Source: Prevotella sp. UBA2850
Lineage (GTDB): Bacteria; Bacteroidota; Bacteroidia; Bacteroidales; Bacteroidaceae
Assembly: GCA_002350805.1 (NCBI GenBank)
Contig: DEFO01000012.1
Coordinates: 1 to 64,000, forward strand
Length of the DNA: 64,000 nt
Direction: 5' to 3'
The translations under genes and the position numbers were made by a program. Positions 47,240 through 55,551 of the stretch are shown piece by piece. The number at the start of each line of letters is the position of its first letter. The first letter of the stretch is position 1. The notes below the pieces were generated by a model. That model saw only the letters and a list, made by a program, of their open reading frames with translations. It was not told the origin of the DNA and ran no database searches.

Positions 47240-49568
47240 ATGCCACACGCACCATCAGCTCGCGCGGACGCAGACGACTGACGCTATATGTTTGCATATT
47301 ACCCAGCAGCGTGTAGCTTTCATATTTGTCATATCCCAGCAGGTTGCACACATCGACTGTCACCTCCAGCAGTTTGGTGCGGTAACCCATCTGCATGTCT
47401 GCATACCAGCGCATGTCCACATTATTCTCCGATGAATACTGCCACTCATTTTTCAGTGAGCCATACCATTGCCCAACGCTCACTTTCAACTCAAGTTTAC
47501 CGTTCAGCCACGACGTAATCCTCTCATTACCCGATAGCGGACTGTCCTGCACAGAACGGTTATAGTTGCAGTTCCCGCTAAGTGAAAGCAACGACAAGGG
47601 ACTTAAAGAACAACTCACCCCCAGATTGCAATTTTTCAGTCCATATGGTTTTTTCGCTTTCTCAACCAACAGTTCGCTATTCATCCACGAATAGCTTGCA
47701 TTCATCCCTATCGAAAGCTTTTGCCAGTTAAAACGTTTCTGCATGCTACCACTCAACTGATAAGTCCACCGATGCGTTTTCTCCGGTGCCTGTATAAGGC
47801 CATAGACACCCTCTTCCATTGTACTTCCCATCAGCAGCACCTCCTGTCCCATAGCAGAAAAGCCTCCAGAGCCATATAACATCTGCAGTGGTAGTGAACA
47901 GCTGAATTCTGAACGGATGATATCTGAGCAGAACTTATCCATCTTTCCTGAGTTCTTTGTCTTAGTAGCGTTGTTGGCGTAAATGGAAAGTGTAGTCAGC
48001 CCATGAATACTCTGCGCTAGTGATGTACTACGGCTCCACGAGTTAACCCAGTTCAGCCATTTGAATGGTTTCAGCTCTATCTTCAAACTAGGTGACGCCG
48101 TAAAGAAATGCTCGCTCAATTGTTCAAGTCGCTGATACTGATGATACAAATCGACACCCACATTCGTACTAAAGATTCCTTTCTCGTAACCCACTGACGG
48201 TCTGACATACAATTGGCACTCCCTATAGTGCTCGGTACCTGTGGTATCGGTATTGGCAACCATTAGTTCCTGATGAATCAACCTCGTGCCCATATCCACC
48301 ATCAGAGAGAAAGGCCCCAAAGTACGTAGTCCGCCAACTCTCGTCTGCCAGCGGAGCGAGTTCATATCAACACTTTGTTCTGTGCCGTTGGCCAGCAACG
48401 ACCGAGCTGGTATCACCACATAGTAGAAGTCAGAAGCCCCGCTCACCATCATACCCCTACCCATTTTATCTATCGACAGATGATGGTGCACCCCTCTTCG
48501 GTGGGGACGGTAGTGCAGGCGGCTTTCTTTTCCATTCAGTACAAATTCACCCTCACTATGGTTAAAGTTCGCGTATCCAGAGAAAGCGTTGCTGACATGG
48601 AAGCCTTTTATTCTGGTTGAAAACGACAACTCCCCTTTTACCTCACTTCTGTAGCCCGTAAGCAGCGATGTCTGCACTTGTTTCAGACTGTCACCCAAAT
48701 CGGTATAGACCGTCTCTGACGAGCTTTCACTCAACGATCGGTCAAAAAGATACGACAGCTGTAGCCGCAATGTGTTGTTCTTCTTCGAATCCAACAGCCA
48801 ATTGGAAGCAACTATATGTGTGTTATTAAACTGGTTACGACCTCCAAACAACAGGCTGCCCGGCTCGGGAGCTAACAACAGGCTGCGCTCTTCGTTCATG
48901 ACATCCAACGGCACCAGATTGCTCATCTCGCCTTGTACATTTTGTCCAGAATTATCGTGCTTGTATATGGAGATGGATTGTTTCTTTCGCCCGAAAAACA
49001 TTTCTACCGCTTTCACCGATCGCAACAAGCCATCATTGCGTTGCAGGGAAGTTCCAAGACCGCCCTCAAAAGCACCTGTCCACCTGTTGCGGGCTTCGTC
49101 TTTCAGGACGAGATTGAGACTCACCTCTTCGTCAAAATTCACTTTACGCAGCGACTGCAACCTTATTTTCTGTTTCCAAGCCTTCACGATTCTTACTTTA
49201 CTCGCGGCAAGGTTTTTCGTCACCATCGCATAACCTCCGCCCATCAAGTCCTTACCGTCAACATACAAATGGCTGATGGGGATGCCATTATAGTAGATGC
49301 GGCCTTCCTCACTTACCTTCACACCCGGTAGGTTTTTAATCACATCCTCTATCGTGCGGTCGTGAGCCTCACGAAATCCTTCCACAGAATAAATAAGTGT
49401 GTCGCCCCGCTGCACAATTTTGTCGGGGCTGACAACCACCTCTGGAAGTTGCTTTCCTTCTATTGTTTTTCCTGTTTTATTTTTGGTTTGGGCTGCAAGA
49501 TATCCACACTGCAGGTGGAAAAGCAGTATCATAACGAGAACCTTATAAAATACGGTATTCCTTTTCAT
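47229..49568 (-). CDS. TonB-receptor-like outer-membrane barrel without N-terminal regulatory domain
   Basis: This 779-residue protein has a signal peptide of about 27 residues (GYLAAQ). It enters the plug region directly (LPEVVVSPDKIVQRGDTLIYSV, then VIKNLPGVKVSEEGRIYYNG), lacking the carboxypeptidase-like domain of its larger relatives such as the gene at 7205. The rest is a long barrel. The start at 49568 is preferred over an ATG at 49649. Base composition is visibly more AT-rich than the flanking agu genes. It follows the small secreted protein at 49664 on the same strand, probably as an operon. Confidence 0.8.
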   Translation of the reverse strand: MKRNTVFYKVLVMILLFHLQCGYLAAQTKNKTGKTIEGKQLPEVVVSPDKIVQRGDTLIYSVEGFREAHDRTIEDVIKNLPGVKVSEEGRIYYNGIPISHLYVDGKDLMGGGYAMVTKNLAASKVRIVKAWKQKIRLQSLRKVNFDEEVSLNLVLKDEARNRWTGAFEGGLGTSLQRNDGLLRSVKAVEMFFGRKKQSISIYKHDNSGQNVQGEMSNLVPLDVMNEERSLLLAPEPGSLLFGGRNQFNNTHIVASNWLLDSKKNNTLRLQLSYLFDRSLSESSSETVYTDLGDSLKQVQTSLLTGYRSEVKGELSFSTRIKGFHVSNAFSGYANFNHSEGEFVLNGKESRLHYRPHRRGVHHHLSIDKMGRGMMVSGASDFYYVVIPARSLLANGTEQSVDMNSLRWQTRVGGLRTLGPFSLMVDMGTRLIHQELMVANTDTTGTEHYRECQLYVRPSVGYEKGIFSTNVGVDLYHQYQRLEQLSEHFFTASPSLKIELKPFKWLNWVNSWSRSTSLAQSIHGLTTLSIYANNATKTKNSGKMDKFCSDIIRSEFSCSLPLQMLYGSGGFSAMGQEVLLMGSTMEEGVYGLIQAPEKTHRWTYQLSGSMQKRFNWQKLSIGMNASYSWMNSELLVEKAKKPYGLKNCNLGVSCSLSPLSLLSLSGNCNYNRSVQDSPLSGNERITSWLNGKLELKVSVGQWYGSLKNEWQYSSENNVDMRWYADMQMGYRTKLLEVTVDVCNLLGYDKYESYTLLGNMQTYSVSRLRPRELMVRVAFNL

Positions 49569-49633
49569 CAGTATCATTCTTATAACGTTAAAGGAACAAG
49601 AGACTCCATTCTGAAAATTGGTAAATAACAACA

Positions 49634-50189
49634 AAGCACCCAAGTTCAAGTTTAATCAACAAATTAGTCTTTCGACTCTGGTAATGCCATATTGTTATGA
49701 GTTTTCCATTTCACTCTTTGCATAGCATCATAGAACTTATTCCTTTCTTGGAAACCAGCCCAATCTAGATATTTTACAATAATTCTTTTTCCTGGTACCT
49801 GTTGTTGCATTAAATGAATAATAAATGCTTTCAAATTTGTTTCAAAAACATCTATATTAGGGGATCCTTGACTACTTACAGATCCCTGAATATTAACTTT
49901 GATTGTTGGTGAGCCTGAACTTCCAAAACCAAGATATACGTCATCAAAATACCCTTTGGAATCTGCTTTTACATACACTTTAAAACAATTTCCTAAAATA
50001 TTATAACCATTTGCATCTGCAACAACTACGTTCATTATGCCAGCATCATAGAATGTATCAGACGAGCTAGCAGAAACTTTCATTACACAAAAGGCCATCA
50101 TTAAGGCTATCATTAAAATGATTTTTTTTCATTCTTTCAGTTTAAATAATTAATTATGTAAGTATAGGTTTACCCAAACTTGGGTGCTT
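49634..50189. repeat. 13-bp inverted repeat flanking the small secreted gene
   Basis: AAGCACCCAAGTT at 49634-49646 and its exact complement at 50177-50189 enclose a 556-bp AT-rich segment. The right copy sits in the palindrome ACCCAAACTTGGGT. No target duplication is visible. Confidence 0.55.
49664..50113 (-). CDS. Small secreted protein, apparent frameshift at its start
   Basis: This protein has 149 residues from the first usable ATG. Upstream, ATG followed by eight A and TCATTTTAATG would give, with seven A, MKKIILMIALMMAFCVMKVSA, a perfect signal peptide in frame with this ORF. As read, the run of eight A puts that ATG out of frame. The mature part (SSDTFYDAGIMNVVVADANGY and GFGSSGSPTIKVNIQG) has no family I recognise. 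Strongly AT-rich. A 13-bp inverted repeat flanks the gene (49634-49646 and 50177-50189). Confidence 0.65.
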   Translation of the reverse strand: MIALMMAFCVMKVSASSSDTFYDAGIMNVVVADANGYNILGNCFKVYVKADSKGYFDDVYLGFGSSGSPTIKVNIQGSVSSQGSPNIDVFETNLKAFIIHLMQQQVPGKRIIVKYLDWAGFQERNKFYDAMQRVKWKTHNNMALPESKD

Positions 50190-50275
50190 CTATCTTTATG
50201 AACGCAACTGAAAGGAAAAAGGACAACGAAAAAGAGTTTTTTTTTAGAAAAACGTTGTATCTTACAAGTTTTTTG

Positions 50276-50283
50276 TATATTTG
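50276..50283 (+). promoter_or_regulatory. aguB -7 box
   Basis: TATATTTG, 10 bp before the aguB ATG at 50294, implying a very short leader. A GTTG at 50254-50257 could serve as a weak -33 (18-bp spacing). Confidence 0.5.
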
Positions 50284-50293
50284 TAGGCAAATT

Positions 50294-51172
50294 ATGAAAA
50301 TAGGACTATTACAACAGCACAACACCGCCGACAAGAAGGACAATCTACGTCGACTGGCAGAGGGTATCAGCGACTTAGCCAAGCGCGGAGCCGAGCTGAT
50401 TGTGTTGCAGGAACTGCACAACTCGCTCTACTTCTGTCAGGTAGAGGATGTGAACAACTTCGATTTGGCGGAACCTATTCCTGGTCCGTCAACAGCGTTC
50501 TACGGCGAATTGGCACGCCAGCTGAACGTGGTCATCGTCACCTCGCTGTTCGAGCGGCGCGCACCAGGCCTCTATCACAACACCGCCGTGGTGATAGAGC
50601 GCGACGGAAACATTGCCGGAAAATACCGCAAGATGCACATCCCCGACGATCCTGCCTACTACGAGAAGTTCTATTTCACACCCGGCGACTTGGGTTTCCA
50701 CCCCATCGATACCTCAGTGGGGCGGCTGGGCGTGCTCGTCTGCTGGGATCAGTGGTATCCCGAGGCTGCCCGGCTGATGGCCCTTCAAGGTGCCGAGTTG
50801 CTCATTTATCCCACTGCCATCGGCTATGAGAGCAGCGACACACCTGAGGAACAACAGCGACAGCGTGAGGCATGGACCACCGTGCAGCGCGGTCATGCCG
50901 TGGCCAACGGCCTTCCGCTGATTGCCGTCAACCGTGTGGGCCATGAGCCCGACCCCAGCGGGCAGACAGGCGGCATACAGTTCTGGGGCAGCTCGTTTGT
51001 TGCCGGCCCACAGGGCGAGCTCATCTACCGTGCCTCCGACACCGAGGAAGAGAGCCTGGTGGTGGAAATCGACCTCAAGCACAGCGAACAAGTGCGCCGC
51101 TGGTGGCCTTTCTTGCGCGACCGCCGCATCGACCAGTATGGCGACATCACCCGCAGATTTATCGACGAATGA
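50294..51172 (+). CDS. aguB: N-carbamoylputrescine amidase
   Basis: AguB hydrolyses N-carbamoylputrescine to putrescine, CO2 and ammonia. The 292-residue nitrilase fold carries the Glu-Lys-Cys triad in LQELHN, YRKMHIPDD and VCWDQWYPE, and GGIQFWGSSFVAGPQGE at the dimer edge. The start is MKIGLLQQHN at 50294; an ATG at 50180 lies before the promoter. It completes the pathway begun by aguA, which is normally next to it. Confidence 0.94.
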   Translation: MKIGLLQQHNTADKKDNLRRLAEGISDLAKRGAELIVLQELHNSLYFCQVEDVNNFDLAEPIPGPSTAFYGELARQLNVVIVTSLFERRAPGLYHNTAVVIERDGNIAGKYRKMHIPDDPAYYEKFYFTPGDLGFHPIDTSVGRLGVLVCWDQWYPEAARLMALQGAELLIYPTAIGYESSDTPEEQQRQREAWTTVQRGHAVANGLPLIAVNRVGHEPDPSGQTGGIQFWGSSFVAGPQGELIYRASDTEEESLVVEIDLKHSEQVRRWWPFLRDRRIDQYGDITRRFIDE

Positions 51173-51245
51173 AGCCTGCGCAGACCCGTTGATGACGGAA
51201 ACTATCACTAGCAAACAATCAATATTTAATAAAAACTGAACAACT

Positions 51246-52121
51246 ATGAGATTAGACGGTAGACGCGAAAGCAACAATGTAGAAGACCGCCGTGGCATGA
51301 GCACCGGCGCGAAAGCCGGTATTGGCGGCATTGGCGGCATCATTATGATTGCCCTGTTCACACTTCTCTCGGGCGGCAACCTGGGCGATGTCATTGGTAA
51401 TGTAGTACAGCAAGGCGCACTGGGCAGCGTGCAGGAAGAGCAAGTGGAAGGCCAGCGCCAGTTTACGGCAGAAGAGGAAGAGCTGGCTAAGTTCTCCCGC
51501 CAGATTCTGGCCGGTACGGAGGATGTATGGACTGAGGTGTTCCGTAAGATGGGACGCACCTATACCCCACCCACGCTGGTGCTCTTCACCAGTCAGGTGA
51601 ACAGTGCCTGTGGTACTGCCTCGGCAGCAGTAGGCCCGTTCTATTGCTCTGGCGACCAGAAGCTGTACATCGACCTGAGCTTCTTCACCACCATGCGTCA
51701 GCAGCTGGGTGCCGGCGGCGACTTCTCCTATGCTTATGTGATTGCCCATGAGGTGGGTCACCATGTGGAGAACCTGCTGGGCATTCTGGGCAAGGCTCAC
51801 CAGCAGATGAACCAAAGCAACAAGGTGAATGCCAACAAGATCAGCGTGCGGCTGGAGCTGCTGGCGGACTACTATGCCGGTGTGTGGGCCCACTACGACG
51901 ACCAAAAGTACAACTCGCTGGAGGACGGCGACGTGGAAGAAGCTGTTGACTGTGCCCAGAAGATTGGCGACAACTATCTGCAGAAGAAGTCGCAAGGTTA
52001 CGTGCAGCCCGAGTCGTTCACCCACGGCACCAGTGCCCAGCGCATGCGCTGGCTCAGCCTTGGCATTGAGAAAGGCGATATGAGCATCACCACATTCAAT
52101 GTCAGCGAGGCAAACCTCTAA
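51246..52121 (+). CDS. Neutral zinc metallopeptidase, YpfJ family
   Basis: This 291-residue protein has a short cytoplasmic N-terminus with DGRRESNNVEDRRG, one membrane helix (about 21-45, GGIGGIIMIALFTLLSGG), then an extracytoplasmic domain with the HEVGHHVENLLG zinc-binding site near 168-179 and RLELLADYYAGVWAHY, which supplies the third ligand. Typical family length. The substrate is unknown. Confidence 0.9.
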   Translation: MRLDGRRESNNVEDRRGMSTGAKAGIGGIGGIIMIALFTLLSGGNLGDVIGNVVQQGALGSVQEEQVEGQRQFTAEEEELAKFSRQILAGTEDVWTEVFRKMGRTYTPPTLVLFTSQVNSACGTASAAVGPFYCSGDQKLYIDLSFFTTMRQQLGAGGDFSYAYVIAHEVGHHVENLLGILGKAHQQMNQSNKVNANKISVRLELLADYYAGVWAHYDDQKYNSLEDGDVEEAVDCAQKIGDNYLQKKSQGYVQPESFTHGTSAQRMRWLSLGIEKGDMSITTFNVSEANL

Positions 52122-52123
52122 GC

Positions 52124-52158
52124 AAGTGACAAGTGAGAAGTGAAAAGTGACAAGTGAA
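52124..52158 (+). repeat. Five heptamers of AAGTGAC type directly after the metallopeptidase
   Basis: AAGTGAC, AAGTGAG, AAGTGAA, AAGTGAC, AAGTGAA in unbroken 7-bp register, starting 3 bp after the stop codon (52119-52121). Confidence 0.8.
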
Positions 52159-52175
52159 TAGTTTTAGGAGGGAAG

Positions 52176-52295
52176 GAGCTAGTCCAAGTGATAAGTGAAA
52201 AGTGACAAGTTACAAGTGTGATTACCACTCCAGCCTGTTCTCCATCTTCAGAGGTAACCGGTTCCTCCCCTATAGGGGAGGTTAGGAGGGGTCTT
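52176..52295 (+). repeat. 120-bp composite repeat, second copy
   Basis: Same length and near-identical sequence to 40536-40655: GAGCTAGTCC, five AAGTGAT-type heptamers (52186-52220), the spacer, and CCTCCCCTATAGGGGAGG (52264-52281). Confidence 0.88.
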
Positions 52296-52346
52296 GAACC
52301 TTGATCCTTGAACCGGCGTCAGCCACCCCTCCCCTTGGCTGAGTAA

Positions 52347-52427
52347 AAAAGTGACAAGTGTGATATTCTTTCTCAATTACGAAAGGTAATCACACTTGTC
52401 ACTTTTCACTTGTCACTTATCACTTAG
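52347..52427. repeat. Inverted heptamer arms over the TraB-Trx stop, terminator-like
   Basis: AAAAGTGACAAGTGTGA (52347-52363) and its exact complement (52390-52406) make a 17-bp stem with a 26-nt loop. The right arm continues as five CACTTGT-type heptamers (52393-52427) that contain the stop codon (52420-52422) of the minus-strand TraB-Trx gene. It may terminate both converging transcripts. Confidence 0.75.
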
Positions 52428-54771
52428 AAGAGTTTTCTTTTATTATCTCATCCAGCTGCTGGATGATGTCGGAAGCTGAGGGGCGTACGGCATTGGCGCT
52501 GCGGATGGTGCCGTCGGCATTGAGGATGATGAAACGCGGAATGGCGGTGATGCCCCAGTCGTTGCTCATCTTCATGTTCTGTGCACCCTCGGCGATGAAC
52601 TGCGGCCATGCCGGTTTGTCTTTTGTCACCATTTTCTTCCAAGCCTCAACGTTGGTGTCGATAGAGATGCTGATGATGGCAATCTTCGGATTGTCCTTGT
52701 AGTGCTCGTAGAGCTTGGCCATGTGGGGAATCTCCTGTTTGCAGGGACCGCACCAGGTGGCCCAGAAGTCGATGTAGAGCACCTTACCCTCGAAGTCGCT
52801 CGAGCGGTGGGTGTTGCCGTCGATGTCGTTGAACTCGCAGACGGGAGCCTTCATGCCACTCTCGGTATTCTTCAGGGCGTTCACCTTGGTCTCGAGTGCC
52901 TTCACCACGTCGGCATCGCCAAACTCCTTGAATGCGTTCCAGAATGTGTCGATATCTTTATTCTCCTCGGTGAGCACTTCCTGGGCGATGTTCGACTGCA
53001 GCTGCAGGCGCGTCTGGCGGTCTGTCACATAGGTCTGAATGGCGCGCATCGCCTCAATGCCGTAGTAGGAAAGTCCTTTCTCGCGGCTGTCCTGCGGTAT
53101 CTTGCCCGTCACATAGTTGCTCACCAGGTTGTAGCGCTCGTAATATGGATTGTTGACGTCGATCATATCGAGATATTTCTGATACTCGGCATCTTTGGAG
53201 ATGTCGATGTTCTGTTTCTTCATCTCCATGCGCATCACACCAAGGCGGAAACGCAGATACTCACAGCGGTTGTCGAGCTGCAGCAGGTTGCGCATGCCCT
53301 CGTCTTGAATCTTGGCAGCCTGGGCGTTCACGTCTGCATAAGCCTTGTCCAAGGCAGCCAGTTTCTCAGCATAGGTGGTCTTGGCGGCAGGGTCGCTGTC
53401 GGTACGGGCAAAGTACTGGGGATAGCTGTAGGAATTGCGGTATTGATACATGGTGTTGCTGGCCTGTACGATGTCGGGGTCGCCGCTGTAGGTCACCTTA
53501 TAGTGATCGCCCTCTTTGGCAAACTGGGCCACGAGCTGTGCACCCTGTTTCACGAAGCACGAGAACTCCTGGTTGCCGATGAAGATGTAGGCAGGGTTGA
53601 AGCTTCCGTTGGTCACTCCGCTGTAGGTAGCCACTCCGTTGTGGTCGAACAGCAGCTGGGTGAGGTTGCCCTGGTCGCCGTCGCCATTGGTGAGCTTGAA
53701 CACAAACATGCTCTTGCGCATGTTCTCGTCGCTGCCGTTCACGGTGAGCTGGGCCTTCGGGGCCTCCAGCTGGCGAATCTTATAACCCATCTTGCGCAAG
53801 TCGGCCAGCAGTCCCTTCGAGCCGCGATAGGGATAGAGGTGGGCAATACCCACCACAAAGAGTGTGGGCTCGCTCTTCATCAGCTGTGGCATCTTCTTCA
53901 TCCACAAGGCATTGCGCTCCTTCACGGCCATGAGGTTGTTGGCGGCGTCGGCATCGTAGTCGGGCATGATGGTCTTGGTCATCTCACGCAGTTCGTCGGA
54001 CGACTGCACGAGGTTGTTCACCGAATGGAGTCCTTCGCCTCGCATATATAACACCTTATTATATAGTGAGCTCTCGATGCGGGGGTTGGCAGTCTTGCAC
54101 ATGAGATAGAACTGCATCATCTGGTCGCGCATGGTCTGGCTCTTGCCACTGCCCACACCGTGCATGCGGGCAATGATGGAGTCTTGCAGCGAGCGGGGCT
54201 CCAACGACTCCACGCGCTTCCCGTCGCGAACAGACAGGGCATGCAGGAAGTAGTCGATGGAGACAAACGGGCTGCCTACACCCGTGAGGCTCAGCTGGCG
54301 GGCCTGCATGACAGCCTGCAGAATGGTAGCGGCATAGTTGGGGCGCATGTTCGACACGTAGTTGGGGAACAAGTCGCTCATAATCCGGTCGATCTCGGCA
54401 GCCTTGTCGGCGCCGATGAGCTTGGCGTAGGTGCTGTCCTCAGGCAGGATGAGCATCTTGGCCATGTCTTGTTGCTGCTGTTGTTGCTGTAAGTTGGCAA
54501 CGGCCTGGTTGGCAGTAGCCGTGGTGTTGTCGGCATCTTCGCCCATCTCGGTCTCGAAGCATGTCTGCCCCACCTTATTATATATCTCGTCGAACTGGGG
54601 AATCTGATGGACGAAACTGCCGTTCACCTCGTGGTTACTGCCCAGGATATAACTGGGCTGCTTCAGTCCGTTGCCCGAAATCTCGAAGAAGATTCCATTG
54701 GGTTGTTTCTTTTGTGCACTCGCTGAGCAGGCCAATGCGATGCCCAGCAACAAGAATAGCGTCTTTTTCAT
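52420..54771 (-). CDS. TraB/GumN-domain protein fused to a TlpA-type thioredoxin
   Basis: This 783-residue exported protein has a signal peptide of about 19 residues. Residues 25-335 are a TraB/GumN (TIKI-like) domain: LGSNHE (43-48), FETE (72-75) and FVVGIAHLYPYRGSKG (305-320). A poly-Gln run (95-101) sits in it. Residues about 365-450 look like the DUF4369-type beta domain that often precedes TlpA, followed by about 180 helical residues. Residues 640-783 are an AhpC/TSA-TlpA thioredoxin with WCGPC (673-677) and the cis-Pro in AIPRFI. The domain combination suggests a periplasmic redox function. The stop codon lies in heptamer repeats. Confidence 0.88.
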   Translation of the reverse strand: MKKTLFLLLGIALACSASAQKKQPNGIFFEISGNGLKQPSYILGSNHEVNGSFVHQIPQFDEIYNKVGQTCFETEMGEDADNTTATANQAVANLQQQQQQQDMAKMLILPEDSTYAKLIGADKAAEIDRIMSDLFPNYVSNMRPNYAATILQAVMQARQLSLTGVGSPFVSIDYFLHALSVRDGKRVESLEPRSLQDSIIARMHGVGSGKSQTMRDQMMQFYLMCKTANPRIESSLYNKVLYMRGEGLHSVNNLVQSSDELREMTKTIMPDYDADAANNLMAVKERNALWMKKMPQLMKSEPTLFVVGIAHLYPYRGSKGLLADLRKMGYKIRQLEAPKAQLTVNGSDENMRKSMFVFKLTNGDGDQGNLTQLLFDHNGVATYSGVTNGSFNPAYIFIGNQEFSCFVKQGAQLVAQFAKEGDHYKVTYSGDPDIVQASNTMYQYRNSYSYPQYFARTDSDPAAKTTYAEKLAALDKAYADVNAQAAKIQDEGMRNLLQLDNRCEYLRFRLGVMRMEMKKQNIDISKDAEYQKYLDMIDVNNPYYERYNLVSNYVTGKIPQDSREKGLSYYGIEAMRAIQTYVTDRQTRLQLQSNIAQEVLTEENKDIDTFWNAFKEFGDADVVKALETKVNALKNTESGMKAPVCEFNDIDGNTHRSSDFEGKVLYIDFWATWCGPCKQEIPHMAKLYEHYKDNPKIAIISISIDTNVEAWKKMVTKDKPAWPQFIAEGAQNMKMSNDWGITAIPRFIILNADGTIRSANAVRPSASDIIQQLDEIIKENSSK

Positions 54772-54865
54772 TTGTGATAATGTTGTCTAATGATTTTTCA
54801 TTGTATACCATTAGAAACGCAACCCACTGGCAAATGGACAACGCGAAATGCCATTTTAATACAAA

Positions 54866-55429
54866 TTAACTCGCCGATGCCATTATCGCTATGAGCAGAA
54901 GCACCTTTTCGTTGCCGGCAAAGTGGTCGCGCAGCAACTGAATCATCTTCATCTTCTTTTTCTTCACAGCACTCTCGGAAATCTGCATGCGCTCTCCCAC
55001 CTCGGCATTCTTCAGCCCCTGCTCGAAACTCAACACGAAGATGGTGTGCAGGTCGTCGGGCAGTCGGGAAATAGCCTCGTAGAGCAGGTCAATGGTCTCT
55101 TGCTCAATGATGGAGCGGTGCACATCTTCCTCATAGTCGCTTTGCTCGCGGAGGTAGTTCTGACGGCTGTGATGCTTGCGCAAGAGAGAGACGGCATCGT
55201 TGTGGATGCAGACATACAGATAGTTCTTCAACTGATGGGGAGAGACGAAATCACGACTGGAGTTGTAAGCCTTGAAGACTGACTCCTGCACACAATCTTC
55301 TGCCATATAGCTATAGCTGTCACCCAGACACCTTGCGGCGTAGGTAAGCAATGAAGGATACACCTCTCGATAGAACCCTTGAATCCTTCCTGCCTGAAAG
55401 TCACAGAAGACTTGCTCGGATATAACCAT
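54866..55429 (-). CDS. RNA polymerase ECF-type sigma factor (second system)
   Basis: This 187-residue ECF sigma has region 2 (YPSLLTYAARCLGDSYSYMAEDCVQESVFKAY in parts) and region 4 (LPDDLHTIFVLSFEQGLKNAEVGERM...SESAVKKKKMKMIQLL). It is transcribed away from its FecR gene, with a 120-bp intergenic region, unlike the usual same-strand order at 5.2 kb. Its C-terminus has an extra hydrophobic helix (KVLLLIAIMASAS). Confidence 0.93.
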   Translation of the reverse strand: MVISEQVFCDFQAGRIQGFYREVYPSLLTYAARCLGDSYSYMAEDCVQESVFKAYNSSRDFVSPHQLKNYLYVCIHNDAVSLLRKHHSRQNYLREQSDYEEDVHRSIIEQETIDLLYEAISRLPDDLHTIFVLSFEQGLKNAEVGERMQISESAVKKKKMKMIQLLRDHFAGNEKVLLLIAIMASAS

Positions 55430-55454
55430 CTCTTTATCAAAGGGAAACTGTTTG

Positions 55455-55485
55455 CAAAGTTAGTCTTTTATTTCCAATTCTCAAC
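55455..55485 (-). promoter_or_regulatory. Promoter of the second sigma gene
   Basis: TAACTTTG (55455-55462) with GTTG (55482-55485) 19 bp upstream on the minus strand; one mismatch in the -33 box. Confidence 0.5.
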
Positions 55486-55551
55486 ATTTTTTTCAAAATA
55501 TCTGTTTTTTTGTTGTCCGAAATGGGGTGGATTGCGTTAAAGTATATAAAG

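Noticed and set aside
49664..50113. GLPGLI-type secreted protein paired with a barrel
   Set aside because: The sequence lacks the GLPGLI motif although the gene pairing looks similar.
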